Positions 27,694-42,600 of a stretch of 64,000 nt of DNA are shown piece after piece. The notes under the pieces were generated by a model. That model had not been told where the DNA came from. It saw only the letters and a program-made list of their open reading frames with translations, and made no database searches. The position numbers were made by a program, and so were the translations under genes. Source of the DNA: Eumeta japonica (taxonomy: Eukaryota; Arthropoda; Insecta; Lepidoptera; Psychidae); NCBI GenBank assembly GCA_005406025.1, contig BGZK01001303.1, positions 62,001 through 126,000 on the forward strand. Reading direction: 5' to 3'. Each line of letters opens with the position of its first letter. Position 1 is the first letter of the stretch.

Positions 27694-30600
27694 TTAATAT
27701 TGAAAGTTTCTCTTAGTGTCAGTATCAGAAAAATCAGAACTACTGTCATCATCATCCAATATATATTCCGCCTGTTCATCTTCTGCAGTGATTATCTCAG
27801 TCACAGCACTGTAACAATTTACAATTTGTTATAAAAGTTCTGAGTGGCCCTTGCAAGTATTATTGTATAATGAAACTTACTTTAAAACACATTCCTCAAA
27901 CTTATTATGTCTTATTGATCGATCGCTATCTGCACTGACTTTGGTCGCTAAAACTTTATCTAAGAGGAATCTTAATTCTATCAGGAGATTGGCAGTTTCT
28001 TTGTCACAACGGATTTTGATATTTGAAAAAGATATATAGCAATCAGTAGGTGAGTCTTCAACTGAAAAAAAAAGCACATTGTTGCTGTTAAATTTTTAGA
28101 ACTATGTTAGTGATTTTTTTAAGATCAAAATTTTTATTATTGTGTACCGATATCATTTACTAATGTATTGGGACATTGCTAAAACTAGAAAAAAAATACA
28201 AAAATCATTAAAATAAGTTTTATGATTGATATTATTAACCCAAAAATATTTATGATTAATGTAAATAACAAATTAAATTTAAAATATCTTTATTTCATAG
28301 GTAATAGAATTACATTTTTAATATGTGATTGTATTGTTATGTGTGCGATTTATGATGTTCATATTATGCCAATGAAATTACTAATTCAATCCTTTTTTTA
28401 AGTTTGTGTAATGTCATATTGTAAAAAAGTTGTACAATCAAAAATTTTGCTGCAACTTTAATAAACATGGTTATTTAATGAAATATTGCAATTATATAAC
28501 TTCACTAATTGTTTAACCATAAAGGTTCTGTTGTAATATTTTCAATATGGAACCTTTAAAAATGAGTTGTATCATATATATTCCTTAACTTAATATGCAT
28601 AGTAAACTTATTTTATAAAAGGTACATTTTGATAGATCAATCACATTTTTAAAAAAGTAAATCAATTGCATTTTTGGAAAAGATGTTTGCATTGGTAACA
28701 TAGTTACATCAATTTGAAAATATAACAGATCATTGGCAATGACAGATATTACTGTCTTCTACCTAAATATTTTTTTGATGCATATTTATCTATGAAATAT
28801 AAAATATTCAATAAGATGAAAATGGATATAAAACTGAGAAGTAATTCAAATACATAGAAAGATTATGTGGCTATCTTGTTATTGTATAAAATCTTGATAG
28901 CCATAATATACTTCTAGAAATTTCAAATTTCAATAATACAAAAAGAGTATAAAAAATAACATAAAAGACTGAATCAATTTTACCATCTTCAAATTTCAGC
29001 ACTCCAAAAAACAATAAAGGCATTGTGTACACAAGGGTTACATCTATCAGGAATAATTGTGTAGATTTTTGTTTAAACCAATATACAAGCCAATTTGCAC
29101 CAGGGGTACATAACAGTTTATTTTGCTTTCCTTGTTTATTGCGTGGTGTGGCCATCACACTACTCGGATGTAATTGGACTTTGCCATCTTCAGGAGTTCT
29201 TACTAAGACTCTGAGTACTTTATTTGTTTTTCTAGGATTAGTACCAGCCCACCTGAAACGAGATGTAGCAGTAAAAAATAGAATATTGATAATTCTGTTA
29301 TGATCATATAATCAATATTTTTAAATATATCTTGTTGTAATTATATTACATATAAAAATAAAATATTGAAAATAAAAAAATATAAATCATAACTAATTGC
29401 TCCGACTGTTAAATCATAGTTTAACTTAAAGCAATTTAGAATAAGGGAAACACATAGTGACTAAATAAGAATCTGTGCTCACTTAATATCTTAAAAAATA
29501 AACATACCTTACTGATCCAATATTTGGATAAAGTGACGCCGCAATAATAGCTTTAAACAGACTCAAGTTGTTGGCATTGCGATTTTCCCATTTAGACTTG
29601 ATATCAGCAGAAGGTAAAAACCCCATCTGTTTTAAATTGTCTCCAAATTGCTTTTTCATATCAGATAATAATTCTAGAGTGTGGATTGATAGAAAATATT
29701 CATAGGCAAATGAGTGGCGTCCTTCTCTGAGATTCTCCCATGATATAATGGCCTCTGATATGGCTACATGGTCACTCGGTTCACCGAGGGTTAAATTCCG
29801 TTTAGCTTCTTCTACTTGTTGCTCTTTGCCTATTCACATATAATTGAAAGCTCAATTAAACAACATATGTTTATGTAAACAATAGTAAATGAACAGTACC
29901 GCGTCATTTGCCTGCGTAATAGAATATATTGGGGCGTGAAAATAGTTTTTTCGTATTTTATAGGTAAAAAGTTGAAATCTCTTGGGTTGTGCTGTTTGTA
30001 TCTGGTTAGATTTGACACCAATAAATAGATGAGATTAAAAAAAAAATTAAAAGTAAAAAGGTGTCCTGTTATTTTTTGTTGTTCTATCTACCAAAATGAG
30101 TGAATCTGACATAGAAATGTGATACATTTTAAAATTTTATTACACAAAAGAGGAAAATGTGACCACAAGTCGTGAAAAGAATTTTTGACATTTATGGAAC
30201 TAATGCAGTGTTGGTAAGAGTAGCACAAAACTTGTTCAAGTGTTATTAGTCTAGTAATAAAGATGTCAAAGATGAGCCTCGTTCTAGTTAACCTGTTAAG
30301 GATAAAGCAGATGCCATTTTGGAAAAAGTTGAGCAATATCGGCATATTAGTTCTTACAACAGCTGAAGAGCTGGGGATTGACCACAAAACAATTTTGGCC
30401 CATTTGAAAAAAGCTGGATACACAAAAAGATACTTGGGTTCCACACAAGCTCACCGAAAGAAATCTAATGAATCCTGTATTCATTTGCGATTCTCTATTG
30501 AAACGTAATGAAACCGAACAGTTTTTGAAAAACTTGATTACTGGTGATGAAAAATGGATTACCTACGACAAGAATGTGCGAAAAAGATTATGGTCAAAAA

Positions 30601-33600
30601 GCAAATAAGCTCTACAAACTATAACAAACCCGGATTAACTGGGAATAAGTTGATGCTATGTGTATGGTGGGATTGGTAAGGCCATTATTCACATTGAACT
30701 TTTACCGCCGGGCAAAACCATCGATCCAGATCTCTAGTGCCAACAGCTGATGGGACTCGAACGAGAAGTAGAGAAAAAACAGCCGAAATTGATTAACAAA
30801 ATGGTGCGGATTTTCACTATGATGACGCTAGACCACACACATTTTTAGACACTCAAAAAATATTGAGAAAATTTGATTGGGATGTGTTAATGCATCCACC
30901 ATATTAGCTTTAACCTTGCAACCTCAGATTTTTATCTGTTTCGGTCTCTTTAGAATTTTTTAGGTAGTATTAGGTTAACATTAAGGGAGGATTGTCAAAA
31001 CTACTTGTCACAATTTTTTGATCAGAATTCCCAAAATTTCTGCAGCAAGGGAATTATGTCACTACCTACAAAATGGCAACAAGTTGTTGAACAAAACGGC
31101 ATATATATATTTAGATGTAAATAAAATATGAGGAAAAATTATTTTGAATTTGTATATAAAATATAAAAAAAATTTTCGCCGACCTCATAATATTCCTATT
31201 TAATCTCTATTACTAATTTTTAAAAAGATAGTCTGGTTCGTAAAATACAACATAAATAATTTGGTATGAAAAATAAATCATACAGACTGTGTCATCAATG
31301 CCACCAAATTGCGCATGCGTTTGGGCAACAATGCATAACTAAATTATATAACCTTTGACTAGACATGGGTAACTCAGCGAAAATCCTTGCGTTAATTCAG
31401 GCGCAGGAAACAGCGCCGGCTCATCGCGTTAATTCAAAATTGCACCATGGTGCAACAAAATGAAAACACGCCGAGCAACGAAATACGCGCTATCTGCACG
31501 TCGTGCTCGCAGGTTCTTGGCACAAACAGCGCGCAAACTACGTTGGCTCATTGTTCACTTATTGAGTGAATGAAGGAATGAATAATATCGGGCATGACGC
31601 GACTTGACTTTGTTCATTCAGGTATTGTGTGTGTTACGTATGTTGATGGTAAGTTATTTTATTTATTTATTTAGATAGGTTACGTTGGTAGTTACTATTA
31701 TTTTCCTTGTCGTTATCTGAACTTATTATATAATGATTTGTGATGGATAGATTAATTGATGATATGATAACATTTAGTTTTTGATTTCCCTAACATGAAA
31801 ACATATTGGATTTAATCGATCTCGTACCGAAAAATACAGCCTACCTATTTTGTACCCTGTTTCCAATTTACTCCTGAAATTTTATTGATTCATACTGATC
31901 ACAAATAACCTATGATATTATTAAATTGAATGAAATGTCATTATTAAGGCGTACCTTATAAAATAATATTATTTGTAGAATTCAATATTTATATTTCTTT
32001 TAGGTATTTCTGAATGGTAAAGAATGTCGTCATCAAATATGAAAAACCAAATATTACATTTCACAGTTCCATTTTCAGTTACATTTCACAGTTTAAATGG
32101 AAAAAAAACAAGGTTAAATGTTTACATTGTGGCCAACAATTATCAATTACTAATAAATCTACATGTAGTCTTATAAAACATATTAATAAAATACACCCGA
32201 CTCAACATATAGTGAGGCAAACACATCCTGAATCGAATAATAATAATTATTATTCAACAAATAATATACCAATTGTCAACCAGTCAAAATCTACAGCACT
32301 GCTATCAGCAGTCAGTGTTGCCAGTCCTGTCCCGCCGCCGCCGCCTAGAATTAGTTCAAATGTACCAGAATCTCAAAAAGTTGATGTTTTTTTTTTACAA
32401 CAAAACTATTAATACGAAAAAACAGAAAGAGATAGATAGGCACTTAGTGATAATGATCACCAAAGAATATCACCTTTTCAGTGTTGTAGAAGATAAAGAA
32501 TTTGTCAAGTTAATTAATCCTCTCAATACAAATCACCAACACGAAAAACTGTATCCAATTCGTTACTACCAACCATATATAATGAAACTCTTGAAAAAGT
32601 TAAAAATCGCTTAAAACGCGCTTTTGCAGTGTGTCTCACCACTGGTGGATGGACATTGAGAGGAGGAGAAAGTTTTTATGCTGTTACTGCACATTATATT
32701 GTTGAAAATAATGACGGAATTGTTTTGGATAGCGATTTATGTACACTGAGCGTCATACTGCTGAAAACATTGCAAAAAAAAATGAAAGATATTATGGCTG
32801 AATAGCAAATTGTTGATAAAGTGATCGTCATTGTAAGTGACAAAGCAGCTAACATGAAGGCTGCAGTGCGTTTAGGTGAATGGCGCCACTGGGTATGTTT
32901 CGCTCATTCCCTTAATCTTATCACAAGCAAGAATAAAAGAGATTGAAGTAGTGGTTGACAAAATCAAAATCACGTGAGTTATTTTAAAAAATGCTCTCAC
33001 GCAACACCCCAGTTAAAAGTCACACAAAAATTATGAATATGCCGATTCTTAAGCTGAAAAATGATGTACCTACTAGGTGGAATTCCACCTTTGATATGAT
33101 TAAAAGGATCCTGTCTGTAAAAAATGCAATAGTCTCTATGGTCACTGTCTCAAAATTGTCTCTTTTAGTCTGAAATGAAGAAATACAAGAAGTTGATGTT
33201 CTTACTCCTGATGAATGGTTGACACAGAACAAACTGTTCAAGCGTTGAAAGTATTCGATACTCTCACCACTGTTATTAGCTCACAAAATGAAGTTACCAT
33301 ATCCTCTATCATTATTTATTTAAAACAACTAAAAATACATTTACATAAATTTGAAATTTATAAGTCTAACCTGGCGCCAGAAATAAACACCATGGTGGCA
33401 TGACTATTGAGAGAACTAAACTCATGGTTCTTTAGCGAAAGAGATCAAACCGAGGACAATGATTTAGTAGGACTGGATATAAATTTGGATCCTAGGTTTA
33501 AAAAATTTGGTTTTATTGATGAAACAAAAAACCAAAAAATGCTGGAAAAATTATATAGCAAAGTTACATGTATAAGACCAACAGATACCTCTTAAAATAC

Positions 33601-36600
33601 ACCTAATAATGGCATAGTATCTAACCAAAACATGGCTTTATGTACAAATAAAGCTGATAAATTATATCATATGCTTTCCAATGATTTTGACAATGAAATT
33701 CAGAAATACATCAGTCCTGCAAATGCTTCAGCATCTGCGGTTGTTGCAGTTGACAAAATAGTTACAAGAACCATTATTACCCAGAAAAGATGCTAATGGA
33801 GTAAATATTGATCCATTATTATGGTAGTTCCAAAGGAAACATATCTATCCCCGATTATATCAACTTGTGAAAACAAGATTTAGTATCATGACTACATCAG
33901 TACCATGTGAAAGAATATTTTCACATGCTGGCCAAATTGTAAACGAAAAAAGAGAAAATCTAAAAGCAAACAAGATATCTAACGTGGTATTTTTAAATTA
34001 TAATTTGAATGACACCTCTTAGAAGTAGTAAAAACTCTTTTTTTCTTTCGAAATATTACTTGTAGTTTTAAGAATGATTTTTAATATAAAAAAAGGTCAA
34101 TTAGTTTTTTTGAAAAATTCTTAATGTCAATTTTTAAGACTGATACTTTTCTAAGTCTTGAAGTTTAAACAGTTGACTTGATTAATAATTTGTTATCTTG
34201 ATCTTATAATTATTATAACGATAGTGTTTAATTTGCTATATTATTTGTTTTTAATGTTATGAAAGTACATCATACTTACTTAAGCTTATTTGGTTCAAAG
34301 TGCAAATAATTATTTCATTATAAGTTGAGTTATGTAAATATGTATAGTAGTTGATTACTATGCATATTTTTTTTGTAATATATATAACCATTTATTTTGC
34401 GACAAGAATTAGAACGATTCTTAATATGTTCTTTACAAAAAAAAATCAATATTCCAACAAAATTAGTGGAATTAAGACAATATTTAGTTTTCATTGAACT
34501 TTTAACTGCAAAACCCTAAAAATAATATAAGCTACATTCTTCCTCTTGACTCAAGTTATTACAAGCCCAATTTAATTGAAATCGCTCAAATCATAAGGGA
34601 GTTTATTAATCTGACAGAACACAATCAGAATCACTTTAAACACTTTGTCTGTGCTAATAAGAACAACTTGTGCATCTTTTAACAAAATTGATAAAACTAT
34701 ATGGGTTCTTAATACTCCTCAAGGAACCCTAAAAAATGTATGTATATCCTTTCACTCCTTTCTGGCTATCTCCTTACTAAGTATTATCTAAATTTGTAAA
34801 ACAATAAGAGTTCATAGTGATTCTCACAAACCCTAAAATGTATTCTATATCTTTTCACTTGTTTTTGGCTACCTCTCTACTAAAGTTTATCTAAATGAGT
34901 AGAACTATAAGGGTTCTTAATATTCCTCATTGAATTCTTAAAATGTATCTTATATGCTTTTATTGGATTCAGCCAACTCTGTATAAAATGTTATCAAAAT
35001 TGGTGAAACTATAAAGAACTCATAGTAATTCTCACGGAACCCTAAAATGTATTGTATAGTTTTTCACTTGTTTCAGGCTACCTTCCTATTGAATTTTATT
35101 GAATTCTGTTAATTTATAAGGTTTCATAGTAATTCTCATAGAACCCTAAAAATGTATTGTATATCGTTTCTGGCTACCTTCATACTAAATTTTAACTAAA
35201 TTGGTAAAACTACAAGGAATTTTAATAATGTCACAGAATCCTAAAAATGTATAGTATATCCTTTTATCGGTTTCCAGTTAATCCCTAAGTGTGTAAAACT
35301 GTAAGAGTTTATAGTCAATCTCACGGAACCCTTAAATGTATTATACACCTTTTCACTTGTTTCTGGCTACCTCTCTACTAAAGTTTTTCTAAATGAGTAA
35401 AACTAAAAGGGTTCTTAGTCCTCCTCATGGAACCCTAAAAAATGTATTGTATATCCTTTCATTTGTTTCCAGCTAACTCCCTATTAAACTATATTTAAAT
35501 CGGTAGAACTATAAGGATTAATAGTAAATTTCGCGGAATCCCAGAAAAAATCAAATATTGATAATTTTTATTGCAGACAGCTTTTACCTACAGCTTCATT
35601 CGTTTGGGCATACAATGAATATCTACAATTTATAAATCAACTAATGACATGTTTACATCATGATTTCAATCCCAACATAGATTTGCAAACAAAAATTGCA
35701 AACTGTATCAAACTCAGTCAGTTCGTTCGAGAGATAGCAGTATTGAAAAATTAGAAAAAGATTTTTTTCAAAATAATTTTTAAGATTAGATAAATTTTCT
35801 TTAACTTAAAAAACTACATTGATTGTTGCAACGCAAAATAAAATCGAACGCATTTGATAGATATCTTAGTTTAAAATTTTTTTTTACATTCAATTGAATA
35901 ATATTTGAATTCAAATAAATCTAGATATTTGAACTTGAAAAAATTTTTAAGTTCAAACTCAATAATTTCTTGCTAGGTGTGTTTTTGAAGACAGCTCGAA
36001 ACTACCAAAACTTTCAGAAATGGCCAATTAGGTCAATTGTTTTGTTGAATTTTTGAGCTCATAACACTTAAAAATAAGTCTTTGAGACAATATATTTTTG
36101 AACTACAGGTGCTCAAATCGATAAATATCATAGCAAAAAATAAGTTTTAGAGATGGTCTGTAGGATCAAACACTTTACAGATTTATTTTCAAGAATTATT
36201 ATCAACTTCTTTGTGTAGTGGTTTTATAATATACATTACTTATTTAATATTAAATTTTTTCCATGTCACTTGTACTGATACAGTATTAATAAGAAAACAA
36301 ACATTTTAAATCTATATGTCAGCATTTATATTGATCATTATTATATATTTCATGTTGAAATGATATTTTCTTGTCTTATATACAGTCATGCTGCCATAGA
36401 ATAAATTTTATTAAGAATTTTTCTTGGTAGTTAAGAAATTGATTAGATTGGGGCATTTTGTCCACTATTATATATGATTTATTATTTTGTTGTTACACAT
36501 CATATTTCATATAATTATAATTGCAATATTTAAATTAGAAGTAAGTTTTTTATTTGCATTATCTTACCAATTACGAGCATAAATGGATCTTTGAATCCCC

Positions 36601-39600
36601 AAACGGCGGCGACACTGGCAGCTCGATCGAGACAACCGAATAGCGCGCCTAAGACTAACAGCTTGCCCGCAGCGGGATGAGCCGGCAATCGGGCTAAGTG
36701 CCAACCGAGAGGCGTAAGAGTTTCAGTGGTGTCCAACGCTCCACATCTGTAGAGTATAAAAAATAAGTTAAAAATGTAAATTAACATCAAAACATTTTTG
36801 ATAGTCTTTTAATGCCTATACATTTAAAAGAAACAGAAGAGACATAATAATTTTCGAATTAAATTTTTTATTTACAGTTCAGTATGCATTATCGAACCAA
36901 AAACTAAGTGACTAACACAATCAATAAGGAGATATACCAGTAAATTAATTTTTGTTTTGTTAATGCCTTTTCATAGTTTTGAGTTGCTAATTTTATACTT
37001 TTTTCATATTAAGTTCTGATTTTAACAGAAACAATATTTTGGATCTATGAATAAAATGTGATGATAAAATATCTTTCGTTTCATATTAAATACTCATAAA
37101 AATCATATAATTAGATAAGTATGAACTAAGAATATTTTAAAAATTTCATGTTAATTTGTAGATGATGTTTATATAATGTGTATTTATGTAAACATTGAGC
37201 CTGCAAAAATGTTTCTTTGGAATTGTCTTTGAAAAAGAAATTGTGCTCTTATGTGTAAAACTACGAAACAGCTTTCCATAGAACTGGGTTTGTCTGATCG
37301 AAAATTAGCAATTGGGACAAAATCTTATATTTTTCTGTAATACAGCCAAATAGTGCCATCTCTCGACATATTAGCTTTTAGTAATCATTTTGAATCACCT
37401 AAATATATACTATACAGTTTAAGACAGCGATAAGTATTTTCAACTAGAAAATAGTAACTAACCCATATTTAATATTAACAAAATGGCAAATTCAGGAAAA
37501 TGCACAATATTTATGTTCAATGACCAGATTTTATGTTGTCTTATTATTGTTAATGTTATTCTATCAAAATCGAAATTATGCAAGACTAGGATCGGGAGCA
37601 GATTGCATTTGATAGTGCAATCTGCTCCCGATCCTAGAAAAACATAAATTTATTATATATCCATGTGTGTGAAGCTGCTGAGAAATTTCGATTGTAGATA
37701 ACAATATAGACATTGACAACCACACACATAATTCAATTTCTATCGACTACTAGTCTAATCTTTTGTATGCCGTTTATTTTATTTCATGAAACAAGAATAA
37801 CATATTTCTTATGAAAATTTACTTAACAAAATTTATGTACCTAATTTTGGTCTCAAGGTAACTTCAAAGAAAGATTTTTTTTAATTAAACTTTTCTCTAA
37901 ATATCATGGAAGTCTCAATAAAAAGCATTCATTTAAAAATTAATGTATCTTTCATTTCCTAAGAATATTCTTGATATAAAATTACCAAATATATTTAATG
38001 TGTAGAAGCTACTTGCTCAAATGAAGCTACCATTGAAATAATTCACATTATTTGTTGATTTAAATGCATATTAGAGCCATAATTATTAATGTAATCCAAT
38101 TATAAAAAATGAAAATTTGTAATACTTATTAATAAAATTAAAATCATTAATATTACAATGCTTTTAAACTCACAGTTTTAAATGTTTAGTGGCAGCCTCA
38201 ATAGTTGATAAAGCAGGAGGATCTGGAACTGTATTTAATGCATCTACAGCTTTCCCAAGTCTTAATTTTTTAACTACAAGAACAGCTTCTAGGAGATTAC
38301 TTCTTTGAAGTTCTGGTAATAACCTTTCTGGAAGTTTTTGTACACGAAATGTTGTCAATAAATGGTAGCAAATTCCTGATTGACAACGACCAGCTCTACC
38401 ACGTCTGAAATTATACTTACCCATTGTGTATTATTACTTTAAAATATATTAAATAAAAAAAGATACATTACATCATTGCTTATAAAGGACTTGTACTTGT
38501 TGTCAAACTGTAGTAATATGCGTAATCTTTTCAAAATTAGAAATTAAAAAATACTTCAAAATTAGAAATTTAAAAATCACAAATTATAAAATATTGTTAT
38601 TGATTTTTAGTATCATATTATTATCATTGTTTTTATCATATATTTTAGTTAATAAAAAACATATTGCATGAGGCGTATTTGTATTAACTTTACATCCAAT
38701 TCCATACCATATGAAGAAATGTGTTTACCTTTGTCTTAAATTGGCTTGAGCTACCCATTCGGTCTGTAAAGTGGCTATATTATTTTCTACATTCAGACCG
38801 CTAACTTTAATCTTTGCACAGTCAACAACATACACAATATCGTCAATCGTTATTGAAGTCTCAGCAATATTGGTTGCAACAATTATCTTTCTTATTCCAG
38901 GAGGTGGTCTCACAAATATTTTGTTTTGCTGTAAGCTTGGTAATTTTGAATGGACAGCATGAATCTCATAGCGAGTCGAAGGAAATATTTTGCTCTCTTC
39001 CATCATTTTTATCAGTTTAGTTATATCACTTATGCCTGGTAAAAACACTAATATCGCACCAGGTTCTCCTCTACATATATATTTAAGTAGTTCTACAATA
39101 AGATCTATATTTAGATTTTCAATCCTATAGTCCAATAGAGTTTTGTAGCAGTTATGATTCAAATTATGTTTAATAGACTCTAACCAAGGACCTGAAATCA
39201 TAAGAATTGGGAAATTTATATTATTATTTTGTGTTAACATACATTATTTTCTAAATTAACTGCAGATCAATAGACTAAATCTACTAATTTAAAACGACTC
39301 TGTCGACAGGGTTATGATGTCAAAATTACATCAGCATGAGAAGGATGTGTCAGAGTGCCAGAGCATGCCCTCAGTTTATGTAATTTTGACGTCATAATGA
39401 TATTGATTGAATTAATTAAAGCTTACAGAATTGTTTGTTTGCTGATGATCTGTAACTTGTCAAATTATAAAAATGTTTCTTGCAAAATTAATATATAGAG
39501 CAGAAATATATTTCCTTTTCCTCCACAGGATTTGATCAGCAGAAAATAAAAATTCAAATTTATAATTCCCAGATGTCCCTTACTACATTTATTTGAATGA

Positions 39601-42600
39601 TAAATTTTGTAATTAGAAGGGAAAAATTTGTATTCAAATTTTTGTCTTTCATTCATCTTTTGAATAAAAATTGTTTTGGCGCATTAATACTTGACTGTAA
39701 TTTTGCACAGATGAAAATTAAGAATTTTGTTCACTGTTGATTCTTGAGCAGTTTAAATAATAAATACAACCCAGTGAGATTTGATTTAAATTAAGATGAA
39801 TTTGTGTTAAAAGCCTTTTTAATAATCACAAGACTTCTTTATTTTCCAATGTGTAAAAATTTTAATAAATAAAACAGTAAAATAAGAATTTTGTTTAAAT
39901 CACCATGCTTACCAACATCTGCTCTATACATAATTTCTTTTTGCATTCCGTGTCTTTGTTTCTTTTTTTTCATATATTTAGGTGGCTGTAGTGGTGGCAA
40001 TGTGTATCCAGTCATCATTAATATTTCCTCCAAAAAAATATCTTTAACGGGGTAGGCCAGGCCCTCTATATGCATTCTGGGACAGTCATTAAAATATGCA
40101 CAGAGTCTATCTGCATCTAGTGTTGCACTCATGAGAATTAATTTCAAATCTTTGCGTTTATTTATCACCTACAATAAATACAACAATCAATATGTATGTA
40201 TTTTTTGAAGTGTTGTTTTGGTTAGGGTTTTCATTTCTACATTAATTTCATGTCATATTATGTAAATGGTTTTATTCGAAAAACCAGCTTTGAGTCTTAT
40301 CGAATCCTTGATTTAATATGATTAAAAGTATGGGACCATATCTATCACTTTCACTGATTTTCTTCATCATCACATACACACTCATTCCACTTATTCACTT
40401 TCACAAGGAGGGAGATTATCTATGTTTTTGATTGTAAAATGGGTGGGGATCAAATGTTGAAAACAAAATGTCTATGTGTATAAGAGAGCATTTTCAAAGG
40501 TCTAAAAATACTTGAGTGATGGTGGTTTTGTGGTTAAAAGCGTTGTTTACCAGAAGGTACGCGTTCAATATAGATCATAAGTGAATTGACCAATGAGTTT
40601 AGAGTAGAGCAAATTTTTGACTTAAATTATGTTGTTCCTTCTCGGAGAGAATTAAGCTGTTGGTTGCGGATGGTGAGATATGGGCTAATATTATTGACTA
40701 TGATTGCAGCAGTCCCTAATACACGCTGGGTAGCATGGAAGGTTTAAGGTCCAAGCTCCTGAATATAAAATTAAAAATATTATAAAGGGTATGCTGGTTT
40801 TTTTATTACTAAAATGCTGATAAGTATAATAAAAATACCATACGAAAATCCCTAGAACATAGTTTTCAAAATGGTATGTAACTGTCAACAGTAGTCTTGC
40901 ATTTTTGTAATTACATGTAATTAAACCAAATTATAAATCATAGGACAACGAAAAACTTAAGTATAACCTAAACAACTTTTAAATCATAATGAATTTGATT
41001 TTGAAATGAAGAACTAATCAAAGTTTTCACTATAAAGTAAAAGAAACAGATCTAATTTTATTCCCAATACTAATAAAGATGAATACATACCTGTTTCAAC
41101 ATACACATAGCTAGATCTACATTTGAATCCCTTTCATGTACCTCATCTAAAACTATGTGACTGTACGATGTCAGACCTTGATTGACTTCCAAATCTGCCA
41201 GTAATATGCCAGTAGTACAAAACATTATACTGCCTCTACACCTTGCCTCAACTCTGAAAAAGTTAAAATATAAATTATTTCCATTATAAGTACCAATTTC
41301 TCTGATAATTTTTTGTGTTAAGTGTCACTTTCTTCTACTTACATTTAAAAGATTGTAAAAATTTGTATAAAATTTGATTGAGATTTTTTCTAAGGGCTAA
41401 CTGACGCATATAGGGAGCTCCTTCAAATTTAAGTTTATCTCTGTTTAGTTCAAGTTCACCAAAAATACTAATCAGCATTAAATTTCGAATCATAGATACT
41501 ATTTATTAGCTATTTAGTTAACAATTACTTATGTATGGTCGGTGCTAAAAGCAATCAATCGAAGAAATTCTATTCAATTGGCCTAAATACTTCTTATATT
41601 TTACAAAATTGTAAGTATATTTCCCAAATCTATAAATGTTAATTAACATTAAAGTATCTAAAAATGGATTTAATAATAATAGCAAGATTTTAAAAAAATC
41701 ATCACCTTTTTAAATTCTACTTTTGAGTCAAACAGTCAAAAGATCTGAAGGGGTCAGGTCAAAGACCCAGAGCAGGAAGCCAACCTATAAGGGTGTGTTC
41801 TGGAGCAAGGCTTCGTCTTTATAAGACACAATGTTATTGTCTCTTAGAAAGATGAAGCCTTTCAAATTAGAAAAATAGTAAACATGTAATATCTTGTCTA
41901 CAAAAATACATTATTAAGAGATCACTTCAAAAAGTTGAGTTACATGATGTTACATATGAAATACAATAATGTTTTAATAAGAGCGGATCCAGTCTTAGTC
42001 TTGGGTGGGGAAAGCCAAAGACCCAGCCTAGAAGGGGTCATGACTTTTTCTGTGGATCTGCCACTGTATTTTTTTGCAGATTATTTATTTGTAGTAGAAT
42101 GTTTTGATAGAAATTGTTTGTGCACTTTTTTATCTATAGGTTTTCGAGAATAGTATTCCTGATCGCGGCATTACTCGCCTTGTATATTCAATAAAATTGA
42201 AAACCTTCAACAGATTAAGAAACATTTAGATCAATAATTATTGAAATTATAATAATTTGAAAACTAACTATATCAATAATTTGATATTGAATGTAAAACA
42301 TAAGGGGTCATTAGCGAAGGTAAGTGAAAAGTATTGTCTACTAGCTTTTGCCCGCGGCTTCGTCCGCGTAGGCATAAAATGAATTCTTTCATCTTGTTCA
42401 TATGGAAATTTTTTTATAGGACCAATTCATACACATTGATGATATAACCACAGCCCCTATATATTCGCAGCTATTTCGTTTACATGGCTGATGTTTTTTA
42501 AAGCAATATAAAGCGACAGCTTAAGAATTGTTGGAAGACAAACATAATCCATACCTACTGATTTTTTAAATATTACAGTTTATATATAACATCACTATTA

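Noticed and set aside
28871..29158. 95-codon minus ORF with an apparent hydrophobic C-terminus suggesting a membrane protein
   Set aside because: The first part is DHX36 exon 10; the hydrophobic end is read-through into the intron after the donor at 28983.
40515..40680. Possible tRNA gene
   Set aside because: Only A- and B-box-like phrases are present; no cloverleaf or anticodon arm, so it was listed as a SINE relic.
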